Shown one piece after another: positions 28,748 to 40,146 of a stretch of DNA of 64,000 nucleotides. The position numbers and the translations under genes are program-made. The notes beneath the pieces are model-generated. The model was given only the letters and a program-made list of their open reading frames with translations. It ran no database searches and had not been told where the DNA came from. Every line of letters begins with the position of its first letter. Position 1 is the stretch's first letter. Origin of the DNA: Microbacterium sp. 1S1 (lineage in GTDB: Bacteria > Actinomycetota > Actinomycetes > Actinomycetales > Microbacteriaceae); the NCBI RefSeq assembly GCF_008271365.1, contig NZ_CP043430.1, positions 2,232,001 through 2,296,000 of the forward strand, given 5' to 3'.

Positions 28748-29305
28748 ATGCTGAACGCTCTTGTCACGAACCTCGCGGCTGAGGGTGAGGCGGCCAACAA
28801 CCCGCTGATCCCCGCGTGGTACGACATCATCTGGTCGGGCTTCTGGTTCCTCATCATCCTCATCGTCGTGTGGAAGGTCGCCCTTCCCCGACTGACGAAG
28901 ATGCTCGACGAGCGGTCCGCCGCCATCGAGGGCAACATCGCCAAGGCCGATGAGGCGCAGAAGCAGGCGGAGGCGGCTCTCGAGGAGTACACCCGCCAGC
29001 TCGCCGAGGCGCGCACCGAGGCCGGGGAGATCCGAGAGGCCGCCCGTGAGGACGGCAAGAAGATCATCGCCGAGGCGAAGGAGACCGCGGCCAGCGAGGC
29101 TGCACGCCTGACCGCCACCGCGCACACGCAGATCGAGGCGGAGCGCCAGACGGCCCTCGTCTCCCTGCGCAGCGAGGTCGGTTCGCTCGCTCTCGACCTC
29201 GCCGGCGGCGTGGTTGGCGAGACGCTCTCCGACGACGCTCGCGCGACCGCCGTGGTGGACCGCTTCCTCGCCGATCTCGAAGCATCCGAGAAGGCGGCTC
29301 AGTAA
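28748..29305 (+). CDS. atpF: ATP synthase F0 subunit b
   Basis: A 185-residue peripheral-stalk subunit. One N-terminal membrane helix (about 28-48, FWFLIILIVVWKVALP) is followed by a long charged coiled coil (about 50-150), then a short C-terminal part that contacts delta. Its stop shares one base with the atpH ATG (TAATG), so the two are coupled. Confidence 0.95.
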   Translation: MLNALVTNLAAEGEAANNPLIPAWYDIIWSGFWFLIILIVVWKVALPRLTKMLDERSAAIEGNIAKADEAQKQAEAALEEYTRQLAEARTEAGEIREAAREDGKKIIAEAKETAASEAARLTATAHTQIEAERQTALVSLRSEVGSLALDLAGGVVGETLSDDARATAVVDRFLADLEASEKAAQ

Positions 29306-30096
29306 TGGGCAGCGCGACCGCTCAGGCACTCGCGGCATCCACTCAGACGCTTGCCGCAGCGAAGGACGTCACTCTCGAGACCGCGCGGGAGCTCTTCGCC
29401 GCCGCGCGTGCCGTGGGCGATTCGTCTCAGCTGAGCGGCGCGCTGGCTGACCCCTCGGCTCCGGTCTCGGCGCGGCAGAACGTCGTGTCGGCGGTGTTCG
29501 GGCAGTACGGCTCCGCGACGCAGGATGTCCTGCGCACCGCGGTGGCCGAACGCTGGTCGAACGCATCCGAGCTGATCGACGGTCTCGAAGAGCTCGCGAT
29601 CCGGGCGGCGACCATCGCCGAGTCCGGTGCGGACATCGAGGGGGAGCTGTTCGGTTTCTCCCGGGTGATCGCGGCGAACCCGGAGCTCGAACTCGCACTC
29701 GGCAGCCGGCTCGGGGGAGAGGACGCGAAGGCCGCCCTGGTCGAGCGTCTCCTCGCAGACGGCTCCGCCAGCGCTCCGACGGCACTCATCGTCACGTCCC
29801 TGGTGCGTCAGCCGCGTGAGCGCCGCGTGCGTCAGCTCCTGAGCCGGGCGATGCGTATCGTCTCGAGCCAGCGCGGTCGCCTCGTCGCCACCGTGCACTC
29901 GGCGACCCAGCTCAGCGACGCGCAGCGCACGCGACTCGAGCAGACGCTGTCGCAGCGATACGGCGGCCAGGTGTCCCTCAACGTCGTCATCGACCCCAGC
30001 GTCGTCGGAGGCCTGCGCGTGCAGATCGCCGATGACGTCATCGACGGCAGCATCTCCGCACGACTCGCCGACCTTCGCCAGAAGCTCGCGGGCTAA
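29305..30096 (+). CDS. atpH: ATP synthase F1 subunit delta
   Basis: A 263-residue subunit that joins the peripheral stalk to F1. The family C-terminal signature is clear ([23 protein letters not shown], followed by a basic helix). It is about 85 residues longer than the E. coli protein, as is usual in actinobacteria, but it is not fused to a b-like segment as in mycobacteria. Confidence 0.94.
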   Translation: MGSATAQALAASTQTLAAAKDVTLETARELFAAARAVGDSSQLSGALADPSAPVSARQNVVSAVFGQYGSATQDVLRTAVAERWSNASELIDGLEELAIRAATIAESGADIEGELFGFSRVIAANPELELALGSRLGGEDAKAALVERLLADGSASAPTALIVTSLVRQPRERRVRQLLSRAMRIVSSQRGRLVATVHSATQLSDAQRTRLEQTLSQRYGGQVSLNVVIDPSVVGGLRVQIADDVIDGSISARLADLRQKLAG

Positions 30097-30143
30097 CACG
30101 ACTTCGCGCGGGGAACCGCGCACCCAGATACAAAGGGAAGACA

Positions 30144-31784
30144 ATGGCAGAACTATCGATCAGCCCCGACGTCATCCGTGACGCGCTGAAGGATTTCGCC
30201 GCCGCGTACGAGCCCACCGGGGCTGCGGCGACCGAGGTCGGCACCGTCATCGACGCCGCGGACGGCATCGCCCACGTCGAGGGACTTCCCGGCGTCATGG
30301 CGAACGAGCTCGTGACCTTCGCCGACGGCACCAAGGGTCTCGCGCTGAACCTCGACGAGCACGAGATCGGTGTCGTCGTCCTCGGCGACTTCACCGGCAT
30401 CGAGGCCGGTCAGGAGGTCACCCGCACGGGTGAGGTCCTCTCCGTCCCCGTCGGCGACGGCTACCTCGGCCGCGTGGTCGACCCGCTCGGCAACCCGATC
30501 GACGGCCTCGGCGCGATCGCGACCGAGGGCGTCCGCGAGCTCGAGCTCCAGGCCCCTGGCGTGATGCAGCGCAAGTCGGTTCACGAGCCGATGCAGACGG
30601 GTATCAAGGCGATCGACGCGATGATCCCCGTCGGCCGCGGCCAGCGTCAGCTCATCATCGGCGACCGCCAGACCGGCAAGACGGCCATCGCGATCGACAC
30701 AATCATCAACCAGAAGGCCAACTGGGAGTCCGGAGACGTCAACAAGCAGGTCCGCTGCATCTACGTCGCCATCGGTCAGAAGGGCTCGACCATCGCTTCG
30801 GTGAAGGGCGCGCTCGAGGAGGCCGGCGCTCTGGAGTACACCACCATCGTGGCTGCTCCCGCGTCCGACCCGGCCGGCTTCAAGTACCTTGCCCCCTACA
30901 CCGGTTCGGCCATCGGTCAGCACTGGATGTACGGCGGCAAGCACGTCCTCATCATCTTCGACGACCTGTCGAAGCAGGCCGAGGCCTACCGTGCCGTCTC
31001 CCTGCTGCTGCGCCGCCCGCCGGGCCGCGAGGCCTACCCGGGTGACGTCTTCTACCTGCACTCGCGTCTGCTGGAGCGGTGCGCGAAGCTGTCCGACGAG
31101 CTCGGCGCCGGTTCGATGACGGGCCTTCCCATCATCGAGACCAAGGCGAACGACGTCTCCGCGTACATCCCGACCAACGTGATCTCGATCACCGACGGCC
31201 AGATCTTCCTGCAGTCCGACCTCTTCAACGCCAACCAGCGTCCCGCGGTCGACGTGGGTATCTCGGTGTCGCGTGTCGGTGGTGACGCCCAGGTGAAGTC
31301 GATCAAGAAGGTCTCCGGAACGTTGAAGCTGGAGCTGGCTCAGTACCGCTCGCTCGAGGCGTTCGCGATGTTCGCGTCGGACCTCGACGCCGCGTCGCGT
31401 CGTCAGCTCTCGCGCGGTGCCCGTCTGACCGAGCTGCTCAAGCAGCCGCAGTACTCGCCGTATCCGGTGGAGGAGCAGGTCGTCTCGATCTGGGCCGGCA
31501 CCAACGGCAAGCTCGACACGATCGAGGTCGAGGACGTGCTGCGCTTCGAGCGCGAGCTGCTCGACTACCTGCGTCGCAACACCAAGGTGCTCGACACCCT
31601 GCGGGAGACGAACGTGCTGGACGACGCCACCGTCGCCGAGCTCGACAAGCAGACCGACAACTTCCTCCTGGAGTTCCAGGGCGGCAAGGGACACGCCATC
31701 GGCGCCCCGGGCCACGAGGAGCACGCTGCGGCCGAGGCCGAGGACGTCAACCAGGAGAAGATCGTCAAGGGTCGTCGCGCGTAA
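30144..31784 (+). CDS. atpA: ATP synthase F1 subunit alpha
   Basis: A 546-residue regulatory nucleotide-binding subunit. The N-terminal beta-barrel has [17 protein letters not shown]; the P-loop is [14 protein letters not shown] near 173; the central domain ends with the alpha signature [15 protein letters not shown] long charged C-terminal tail ([17 protein letters not shown]) is an actinobacterial trait. AAGGGAAG precedes the ATG. Confidence 0.97.
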   Translation: MAELSISPDVIRDALKDFAAAYEPTGAAATEVGTVIDAADGIAHVEGLPGVMANELVTFADGTKGLALNLDEHEIGVVVLGDFTGIEAGQEVTRTGEVLSVPVGDGYLGRVVDPLGNPIDGLGAIATEGVRELELQAPGVMQRKSVHEPMQTGIKAIDAMIPVGRGQRQLIIGDRQTGKTAIAIDTIINQKANWESGDVNKQVRCIYVAIGQKGSTIASVKGALEEAGALEYTTIVAAPASDPAGFKYLAPYTGSAIGQHWMYGGKHVLIIFDDLSKQAEAYRAVSLLLRRPPGREAYPGDVFYLHSRLLERCAKLSDELGAGSMTGLPIIETKANDVSAYIPTNVISITDGQIFLQSDLFNANQRPAVDVGISVSRVGGDAQVKSIKKVSGTLKLELAQYRSLEAFAMFASDLDAASRRQLSRGARLTELLKQPQYSPYPVEEQVVSIWAGTNGKLDTIEVEDVLRFERELLDYLRRNTKVLDTLRETNVLDDATVAELDKQTDNFLLEFQGGKGHAIGAPGHEEHAAAEAEDVNQEKIVKGRRA

Positions 31785-31803
31785 TCGCGTGAGGTACTGA
31801 TTC

Positions 31804-34181
<2,378 letters not shown>

Positions 34182-34183
34182 CC

Positions 34184-34444
34184 ATGGCGCTGCACGTCAG
34201 CCTCGTCTCCGCCGACGCGGAGGTCTGGACGGGAGAGGCGAGCCTCGTGGTCGCCAAGACCGTCGAGGGCGAGATCGGCTTCATGTCCGGTCACGAGCCG
34301 GTGCTGGCCATCCTCGCCGAGGGCCAGGTCCGGATCACCCAGACGGATGGCGCCAAGGTGCTGGCGAACGCGCAGGACGGCTTCCTCTCCATGGAGGGCG
34401 ACGTCCTGACGATCGTGGCCGGCAACGCGGCACTCATCTCCTGA
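34184..34444 (+). CDS. atpC: ATP synthase F1 subunit epsilon, short form without C-terminal helices
   Basis: An 86-residue protein that covers only the N-terminal beta-sandwich of epsilon (LHVSLVSADAEVWTGEAS, EIGFMSGHEPVLAIL, GFLSMEGDVLTIVAG). The usual protein is about 120-138 residues, with a two-helix C-terminal domain that can extend into F1 and inhibit ATP hydrolysis. That part is missing, and the stop is followed at once by the operon terminator. So this enzyme should lack epsilon-type autoinhibition, an inference from length alone. Confidence 0.93.
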   Translation: MALHVSLVSADAEVWTGEASLVVAKTVEGEIGFMSGHEPVLAILAEGQVRITQTDGAKVLANAQDGFLSMEGDVLTIVAGNAALIS

Positions 34445-34457
34445 CAGTCCTGTACAT

Positions 34458-34500
34458 CGCGTCCGCCTCGACACCCTGCCCGGGTGTCGAGGCGGACGCG
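34458..34500 (+). terminator. Strong intrinsic terminator of the atp operon
   Basis: A perfect 19-bp stem (34458-34476 with 34482-34500) and a TGCCC loop, followed by TCGCTTTT. It sits 14 nt past the atpC stop and is the best intrinsic terminator in the window. Confidence 0.9.
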
Positions 34501-34520
34501 TCGCTTTTCCCCGAGGTGCC

Positions 34521-35267
34521 ATGAAGATCCTGCTCCCGCCGTCCGAGACGAAACGCGAAGGCGGTGACGGAGGCCCGCTGGACCTCTCTGCGCTGGCGCT
34601 CGCTGACCTTGCGCCCCAGCGGTCTGCGGTGGTCGACGCCCTCGTCGCTCTCTCCGGCGATGAGGAGGCCGCGCGGCGTGTGCTCAAGCTCAGCGAGCGC
34701 CAGCGTGGCGACGTCGGCCACAACCGCGCGCTCCGGTCGTCGCCCACCATGCCCGCGGTGGACCGCTACACGGGGGTGCTGTTCGACGCGCTCGATGCGG
34801 CGTCCCTCTCGTCGGCCTCGCGTCGCTGGCTCGACGCGCACGTGTGGATTCACAGCGCTCCCTTCGGCCCGGTCGCCGCCCTGGACCCCATCCCGACGTA
34901 CCGGCTCGCGGCGGGTACCGCGCTGCCCGGAGTGGCTCCGCTCCGCCGGCACTGGTCCGCTCCCACGTCTGTGGCGATCGCGGCGGACGCGCCCGCCTTC
35001 GTCCTGGATCTGCGCAGCGAGGCGTACGTGGCCCTCGGCCCGGTTCCGGCGGAGGTGCCGTCCGTGTACGTGAGGGTCGTGACGGCCCAGGGGAGGGCTC
35101 TCAATCACTTCAACAAGAGGTCCAAGGGCCTTCTCGTCCGCGCGCTGGCCGAAGATCGTCCCCGGATCGGATCGCTCCGTGCGCTGCACAGGTGGGCCCA
35201 CGCCCACGATCTCCTCCTTCGCGAAGCGCCCTGGACCGGCGAGGTCGAGCTGGTCGTCGAGGAGTGA
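34521..35267 (+). CDS. yaaA: YaaA-family (DUF328) peroxide-stress protein
   Basis: A 248-residue protein. The family N-terminus MKILLPPSETKREGG and the C-terminal block NHFNKRSKGLLVRAL are clear, with SERQRGDVGHNRALRSSP and DRYTGVLFDAL between. In E. coli YaaA lowers free iron and limits DNA damage during peroxide stress, and the fold binds DNA. GAGG precedes the ATG. It stands alone after the atp terminator. Confidence 0.9.
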   Translation: MKILLPPSETKREGGDGGPLDLSALALADLAPQRSAVVDALVALSGDEEAARRVLKLSERQRGDVGHNRALRSSPTMPAVDRYTGVLFDALDAASLSSASRRWLDAHVWIHSAPFGPVAALDPIPTYRLAAGTALPGVAPLRRHWSAPTSVAIAADAPAFVLDLRSEAYVALGPVPAEVPSVYVRVVTAQGRALNHFNKRSKGLLVRALAEDRPRIGSLRALHRWAHAHDLLLREAPWTGEVELVVEE

Positions 35268-35304
35268 CGCCGGGGCGGACGTGACGAATCACCAGGGGCG
35301 GTCG

Positions 35305-35333
35305 TTGCCCGCCCCTGGGGGCACCGCTACCAT
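35305..35333 (+). promoter_or_regulatory. Putative sigma-70-type promoter of the DUF5684-like gene
   Basis: TTGCCC, a 17-nt spacer, then TACCAT. It would give a leader of about 65 nt before ATG 35406. This is one of the few places in the window where both promoter boxes have ideal spacing. Confidence 0.55.
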
Positions 35334-35405
35334 GTGCAATGCGAGGCGGGGAGTCTCGTGGTGGGGGACGAGAGTCGTCTCCCCTGACCAGAGAATGTGA
35401 GCCTC

Positions 35406-36242
35406 ATGGGTTACGACGACTACTACGGGGCAGGTTATCTCGGCCTGCTCTTCGCCTACTTCTTCGTCATCCTGTTGATCGCGGTCGCAGGCTACGTCCT
35501 GACGTCGCTCTTCTATATGAAGATCTTCCAGAAGGCCGGAGTGCAGGGTGGCTGGCGTGCCTGGGTGCCCGTCTACAACTCGATGATCTTCTTCAAGCTC
35601 GGTGACCTGAGCCCGTGGCTCGTGCTGTACGGCATCGCCGGTGCCGCTCTGCTGAGCTGGATCGGGATCGGCTTCGTGTTCTCGATCGCCCTGGCGGTGC
35701 TCTCGGTCATCGCCGCGTGGCGCGTGGGGCTGAAGCTCCAGAAGGACGCCGTCTGGGTCGTCCTGTACGTGTTCCTGGCCATCGTCTGGCTCGGCATCAA
35801 CGCTTTCGACAAGTCTCGTTGGAACCCGAACATCCAGCCGGCGCCCTGGGCGGGGAACGGCTTCCTCGGGGATCGCACGGTCTGGGACGGCGTCCCCGTC
35901 CAGCCGTCCGCCGCCGCTCCGCAGCAGGGGTACGGCGCTCCGCAGGGTTATGGCGCGCCGCAGCAGGGCTACGCGCCTCCGACGCAGGCGTACACGCCGC
36001 CGACCGCTCCCGGCTACGCGCCGCCCGCGGCCCCGGCAGCCCCGGCGACGGGCGCGCCGATCCCTCCCGTGCCCCCCGACCACACCGCCGGCTCCGCCCG
36101 CGGCGCCGCCGACGACGCCTCCGGCACCTCCCGCGGCTCCGCCGACGACGCCTCCGGCACCTCCGGCGGCACCTCCGGCGGCACCTCCGGCGCCTCCGAC
36201 GACGCCGAACGACCCCACGCAGCCCCCTGCGTGATGACGTGA
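35406..36242 (+). CDS. DUF5684-like membrane protein with low-complexity tail; tail probably frameshifted
   Basis: As read, 278 residues. Residues about 1-140 hold four membrane helices with a loop KAGVQGGWRAWVPVYNSMIFFKLG typical of DUF5684-like proteins; the segment after it is Gly/Tyr/Gln/Pro-rich (GYGAPQQGYAPP). From the C run at 36072-36077 the frame turns to an odd Gly/Ser/Asp-rich end. The +1 frame from the same point gives a continuous Pro/Ala/Thr tail (PPTTPPAPPAAPP repeats) with a stop at 36234, matching the preceding style. One C too many in the run explains this. GTG 35397 is an alternative start. Confidence 0.75.
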   Translation: MGYDDYYGAGYLGLLFAYFFVILLIAVAGYVLTSLFYMKIFQKAGVQGGWRAWVPVYNSMIFFKLGDLSPWLVLYGIAGAALLSWIGIGFVFSIALAVLSVIAAWRVGLKLQKDAVWVVLYVFLAIVWLGINAFDKSRWNPNIQPAPWAGNGFLGDRTVWDGVPVQPSAAAPQQGYGAPQGYGAPQQGYAPPTQAYTPPTAPGYAPPAAPAAPATGAPIPPVPPDHTAGSARGAADDASGTSRGSADDASGTSGGTSGGTSGASDDAERPHAAPCVMT

Positions 36243-36246
36243 GGCG

Positions 36247-36272
36247 AACCCCCGGTCCTCGGACCGGGGGTT
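36247..36272 (+). terminator. Intrinsic terminator after the DUF5684-like gene
   Basis: AACCCCCGGTCC and its exact complement (12 bp, effectively a 6-nt loop), followed by CTTCG. It separates the DUF5684-like gene from the mini-ORF and phosphatase. Confidence 0.8.
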
Positions 36273-36310
36273 CTTCGCGTCGGTGGCACGCGCGCAGCCC
36301 ATCCTCCCGC

Positions 36311-36316
36311 TAACGT
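36311..36316 (+). promoter_or_regulatory. Putative -10 box (TAACGT) of the mini-ORF/phosphatase unit
   Basis: TAACGT, 7 nt before ATG 36324. It is close to the leaderless spacing seen elsewhere. Confidence 0.45.
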
Positions 36317-36323
36317 GGAGAGC

Positions 36324-36431
36324 ATGGACTTGTCGCAGCGTGGGGCCGCCCTTTCTGTTCTCGTCGTCCCGCGCCGCGGCGACGGTGCTTCCAGCGCGAC
36401 TCGGGGGAGCGAGTTCCACTACGATGTGTGA
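36324..36431 (+). CDS. 35-residue mini-ORF upstream of the PP2C phosphatase
   Basis: ATG 36324 to TGA 36431. The peptide begins MDLSQRGAALSVLVVPRRGD and ends GSEFHYDV. A TAACGT box lies 7 nt before the ATG, and its TGA overlaps the GTG at 36428 (GTGA) of an in-frame extension of the phosphatase. It could be a leader peptide, a tiny protein, or the broken start of an older gene. I do not recognise it. Confidence 0.4.
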   Translation: MDLSQRGAALSVLVVPRRGDGASSATRGSEFHYDV

Positions 36432-36478
36432 GTATCCTGCGCCCGCCCCATCCGCTGCAGGTCCATCGGAGGCAGTTC

Positions 36479-37276
36479 GTGGCTGAGACCAAGACGCACA
36501 CCGTCACGGTTGCGCACCGCCCGTTGCTGCTGTCCTGGGCCGGGGTCACCGATCAGGGGAGGCGTCGCGAGACGAACCAGGACGCCCTGCTCGCCGAGTA
36601 CCCGTTGTTCATCGTCGCGGACGGCATGGGCGGCCATGCGGGTGGGGAGATCGCCAGTCAGAGCACCGTGGCCCGCCTGCGCGCCGTCGTCGCCGCGGAC
36701 GACGTCAGCCCGACCGCGATCGAGAAGGCGCTCGCCCTCGCCGTCGACGACATCGCGGAACATCCGGACACGACGGACGAAGGCACCGGCACCACACTCA
36801 CCGGCGTCTATCTTGACGCGCACGGCGACGAACCCCACTGGGTGGCGCTGAACATCGGCGACTCGCGCGTGTATCTGCTGCGGGATGACCGCCTCCTTCA
36901 GGTCACGACCGATCACTCGGTCGTGCAGGAGCTCATCGCGGCCGGGAAGCTGAGCCCGGAAGAGGCGGAAGGGCATCCGTACAGCAACGTGATCACCCGG
37001 GCTGTGGGCGCGAGCGAGCTGACGGCTCCCGACTACGTGACCATCGACGTACGCCCCGGCGATCGCTTCGTCATCTGCTCCGACGGCCTCACCAAGGAGC
37101 TCACGGATTACGGGATCCAGCACTTCCTTCGGGAGCACGCCGACCCCGGGGCGAGTGTCGACGCGATGCTCGCCGCAGCCCTCGACAACGGAGGACGCGA
37201 CAACGTCACGGTGATCGTCGTGCAGGTCAGCGAGCCGGAGGACTCGTCCTCCACACGCGGCGACACCGCCGAATAG
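36479..37276 (+). CDS. PP2C-family protein serine/threonine phosphatase
   Basis: A 265-residue cytosolic PPM phosphatase. Metal-binding motifs are TDQGRRRETNQDALL, VADGMGGHAGGEIAS (metal Asp and the DGMGGH signature), NIGDSRVYLL, and C-terminal CSDGLTKEL and NGGRDNVTVIVV. I chose GTG 36479 because GGAGG lies 6 nt before it; the frame is open to GTG 36428. It is soluble with no transmembrane tail, unlike PstP. No Ser/Thr kinase gene is in the window. The next gene is an FtsK/EccC-type ATPase. Confidence 0.92.
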   Translation: MAETKTHTVTVAHRPLLLSWAGVTDQGRRRETNQDALLAEYPLFIVADGMGGHAGGEIASQSTVARLRAVVAADDVSPTAIEKALALAVDDIAEHPDTTDEGTGTTLTGVYLDAHGDEPHWVALNIGDSRVYLLRDDRLLQVTTDHSVVQELIAAGKLSPEEAEGHPYSNVITRAVGASELTAPDYVTIDVRPGDRFVICSDGLTKELTDYGIQHFLREHADPGASVDAMLAAALDNGGRDNVTVIVVQVSEPEDSSSTRGDTAE

Positions 37277-37333
37277 CCTCCCCCTCCTGGGGATCGTTCG
37301 AGTCCGCAGGCGCAGGTGCGATGCACTGGCAGC

Positions 37334-40106
37334 ATGGATCCCACGCCCATCTCGCTGCCCTCGGCGGCGGCCCCGTCCCGTCGTCGTTCGCTTCCCCTCG
37401 TCGCCGCGGTCGTCCCGGTGGGCGTCGGTGTGGCCCTGTGGCTCACGACGGGCGCGGTGCACGCCCTCTGGTTCGCCGCACTGGGACCATTGATGATCGG
37501 CGCCTCCCTGATCGACGGCGCCCGCTCCCGCCGCCGGGAGCGGAAGGCGGAGGGTGCGCGTCTGCGTCTCGCGTGGGCCGAAGCGGAGACCGAACTCCAG
37601 CGTCGGCACGAGGTGGAGCGGGCTCACGCGGAGCGGCGTCATCCCGGCGCAGCGGCGTGCGTGCGTGAGAGACCGTTACGCGACGCACAACCGCCCGGAC
37701 GGGAGACGGCATTGGTCGTGGGCCGCGGCCGCCGTCCGAGTGCCGTTCGTTGCGCGGGCGGCGACGACGAGCGCGCGCAGGCCTTCCGCCAGCGCTGCGC
37801 CGTCCTCGAGGATGCCCCGGCCGTCGTCCCGCTGGGGCGAGGAGTGTGTCTGCGGGGCGCCCGTCCGCTCGTCGAGGCCGCGGCACGGGCGCTCGTCCTG
37901 CAGCTCTGCCTCCGATACTCTCCGGCCCACCTGTCCGTTGTCGTGGAGGACCCGGTCATCACAGGACTCGCGATGCTGCCGCACGCCGGACGGCTTCGGG
38001 GGCGCGGATTCCGACTCGCCGTCTCCACGGGGGCGTCCCGAGCGCGCGCCGCGGACGCCGTGATCTGGACGATCCCGCCGGGCGGCGACGTCCCCGAGGG
38101 CATCACGACGGTGATCGACATACAGGAACCTGACGTAGCGACACTGCGGACGGCGGAGGGCGTCGAGGACATCGCCGTCGAGTGTCTGTCCGCCGGGCAG
38201 GCCGCGGCGGTCGCGGAGCTGTGCGGCGCACCGGAGGACGAGGACGATCCGGCTGCGGCCGGCCTGAGCATCGAGAGCGTTCCCCAGCCGCCCGCCGGCG
38301 CGGGGCTGGCCGTCGCTCTCGGTCGCGGAACGGGCGAGGGCCCCGTGGCGGTCGACATCGTCGAGGACGGCCCGCATGCCATCGTGACGGGCATGACCGG
38401 CGCGGGCAAGAGCGAGCTCCTCGTCACGTGGGTCGCGGCCCTCTGCGCGTCGCACGGCCCGGAACGTGTGACCTTCCTCCTGGCGGACTTCAAGGGCGGA
38501 ACGGCGTTCGACCGTCTCCGGGCCCTCCCGCACGTCGTCGGCGTGATCACCGACCTCGACGAGACGGAGGCGCGCCGGGGCGTCGCCAGTCTGGCCGCGG
38601 AGATGAGACGCCGTGAGGGCGTCCTCGCCGCGGCCGGAGCCCGTGACGTCCGCGAGATCGACCTGGCGCGTCTCGTCATCGTCGTGGACGAGTTCGCGGC
38701 TCTGCTGCAGGACCATGCGGAGCTGGCCGCGGTGTTCACCGACGTCGCGGCCCGCGGACGCGCGCTGGGGATGCACCTCATCCTCGGCACGCAACGCGCC
38801 GCCGGAGTGATCCGGGACGCCCTCGCGACCAACTGTCCGCTGCGCATCAGCCTCCGAGTGGCCGAGGCAGCCGACAGTCGAGCGATGCTCGGCACGGCAG
38901 AAGCGGCGGAGCTGCCTGGCGGCGTCGACGGCCGAGGGCGAGCGCTGCTTCGACGCCCCCAGGACGATGCGCCGCTCCCGCTGCGCGTCGCGCTCACCGA
39001 CGACGCCTTCCTGAGGCGGATCGCGGCGCACGGGACGGGATCGCCTTCGCCCGTGCCGCCGTGGCATCCCGCACTCCCGACGCGGCTGCCGCTCGCGGAG
39101 CTGCTCGCCGCCCTCGAGGACGAGCAACGAGGGCGGACGTCCCGGTCACTCCTCGTGCTCGGGCGCGCCGACGACCCGGCGAATCAGACGCAGCCCCTGG
39201 AACTCCTGCGACCACGGCGCGAGCGCGGCCTCGTCGTCCTCGGCGCACCGGGCACGGGCCGGACGACGGTGCTACGGGTGATCGCCGCGCAGCACCCCGC
39301 GGCCGTGTGGTTCCCCGGGGATCCCGAGGCGGCGATGGATCAGCTCGCCGCGTGGCTGGACGGCGGTGTCACGCTCCCTGATCTGGTCCTCGCCGACGAC
39401 CTCGACGGCATCCACGCCGAGCTGCCCCTCGAGTACGCGCAGGAGTTCGTGCTGCGCTGGGAGAAGCTGGTGCGGTCGACGGCCTCGGTCTCCTGGATAC
39501 TGACGGCAAGCAGGGCCACCCGGGCCCTTGGCCCGTGTGCTCGACGCGGTGCCGCGCCGGGCTTTGCTGCGGATGCCGACGCGGGTGGAGCATCTCGCCG
39601 CGGGCGGCGAGGTCGCGGACTTCCGGCGACACCGCCCCGCCGGACGTGCCATCGTTGGTGAGCGCGAGGTGCAGTTCGCGTGGGTGGAGCTCGACGGTGA
39701 GTCTCGCGCCGGCACTGACACGCCCGCCGGTATCGGCAACGCATGGTCGCCCGTCTCGGAGACGACGGCGCTCGTCACCCCGGGTGCTCCCCGCGTCGCA
39801 GCGGCACTCGCTGCGGCGCACCCCGAGTGGGACGTCGTGCTCGCAGGAGCGGACGCGATCGCGGCGGGGAAGCCGCTCGTGGTGGTCGCGGACGCCGAGA
39901 CGTGGCAGCGTCACTGGGCTGACTGGCAGCGTGTGCGGTCCCACGGCGAGGTGCTGATCAGAGCGGAGCGACCGGCGGAGCTGCGGCAGCTCGTCGGAGT
40001 GCGCACGCTGCCGCCCTACGCGCGCCCCGATGCAGGGCGGGCCTGGTCCGTCATCGGAGACGCGGGGCCGCGGCGCGTGCTCCTCCCGGCTCTCGTGCGC
40101 CGATGA
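37334..40106 (+). pseudogene. FtsK/SpoIIIE (EccC-like) ATPase, interrupted by a one-base frameshift
   Basis: Reading frame 37334-39661 and frame 39528-40106 together make one protein of about 923 residues. The N-terminus has two membrane helices (about 20-60) and a basic linker. The first ATPase has Walker A GMTGAGKSELLV near 355, LLADFKGGTAFDRL and Walker B LVIVVDEFAALL. A second P-loop is GAPGTGRTTVLRVI near 645, where Lys is replaced by Arg. At CCACCCGGGCCC (39517-39527) the frame breaks; removing one C of 39519-39521 joins TASRAT to GPLARVLDAVPRRALL and on to the true C-terminus. Tandem P-loops with N-terminal helices resemble EccC of type VII secretion. No WXG100 or EccB/D/E genes are here. 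Confidence 0.8.
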
Positions 40107-40146
40107 TCGTGTCGTCGGTCGACGGCGCGCCGCGGACGAGGCGAGG

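Noticed and set aside
36100..36215. Tandem CCTCCGGCACCT-type repeats as a CRISPR or satellite
   Set aside because: They are coding repeats for a Pro/Ala/Thr tail, without spacers.
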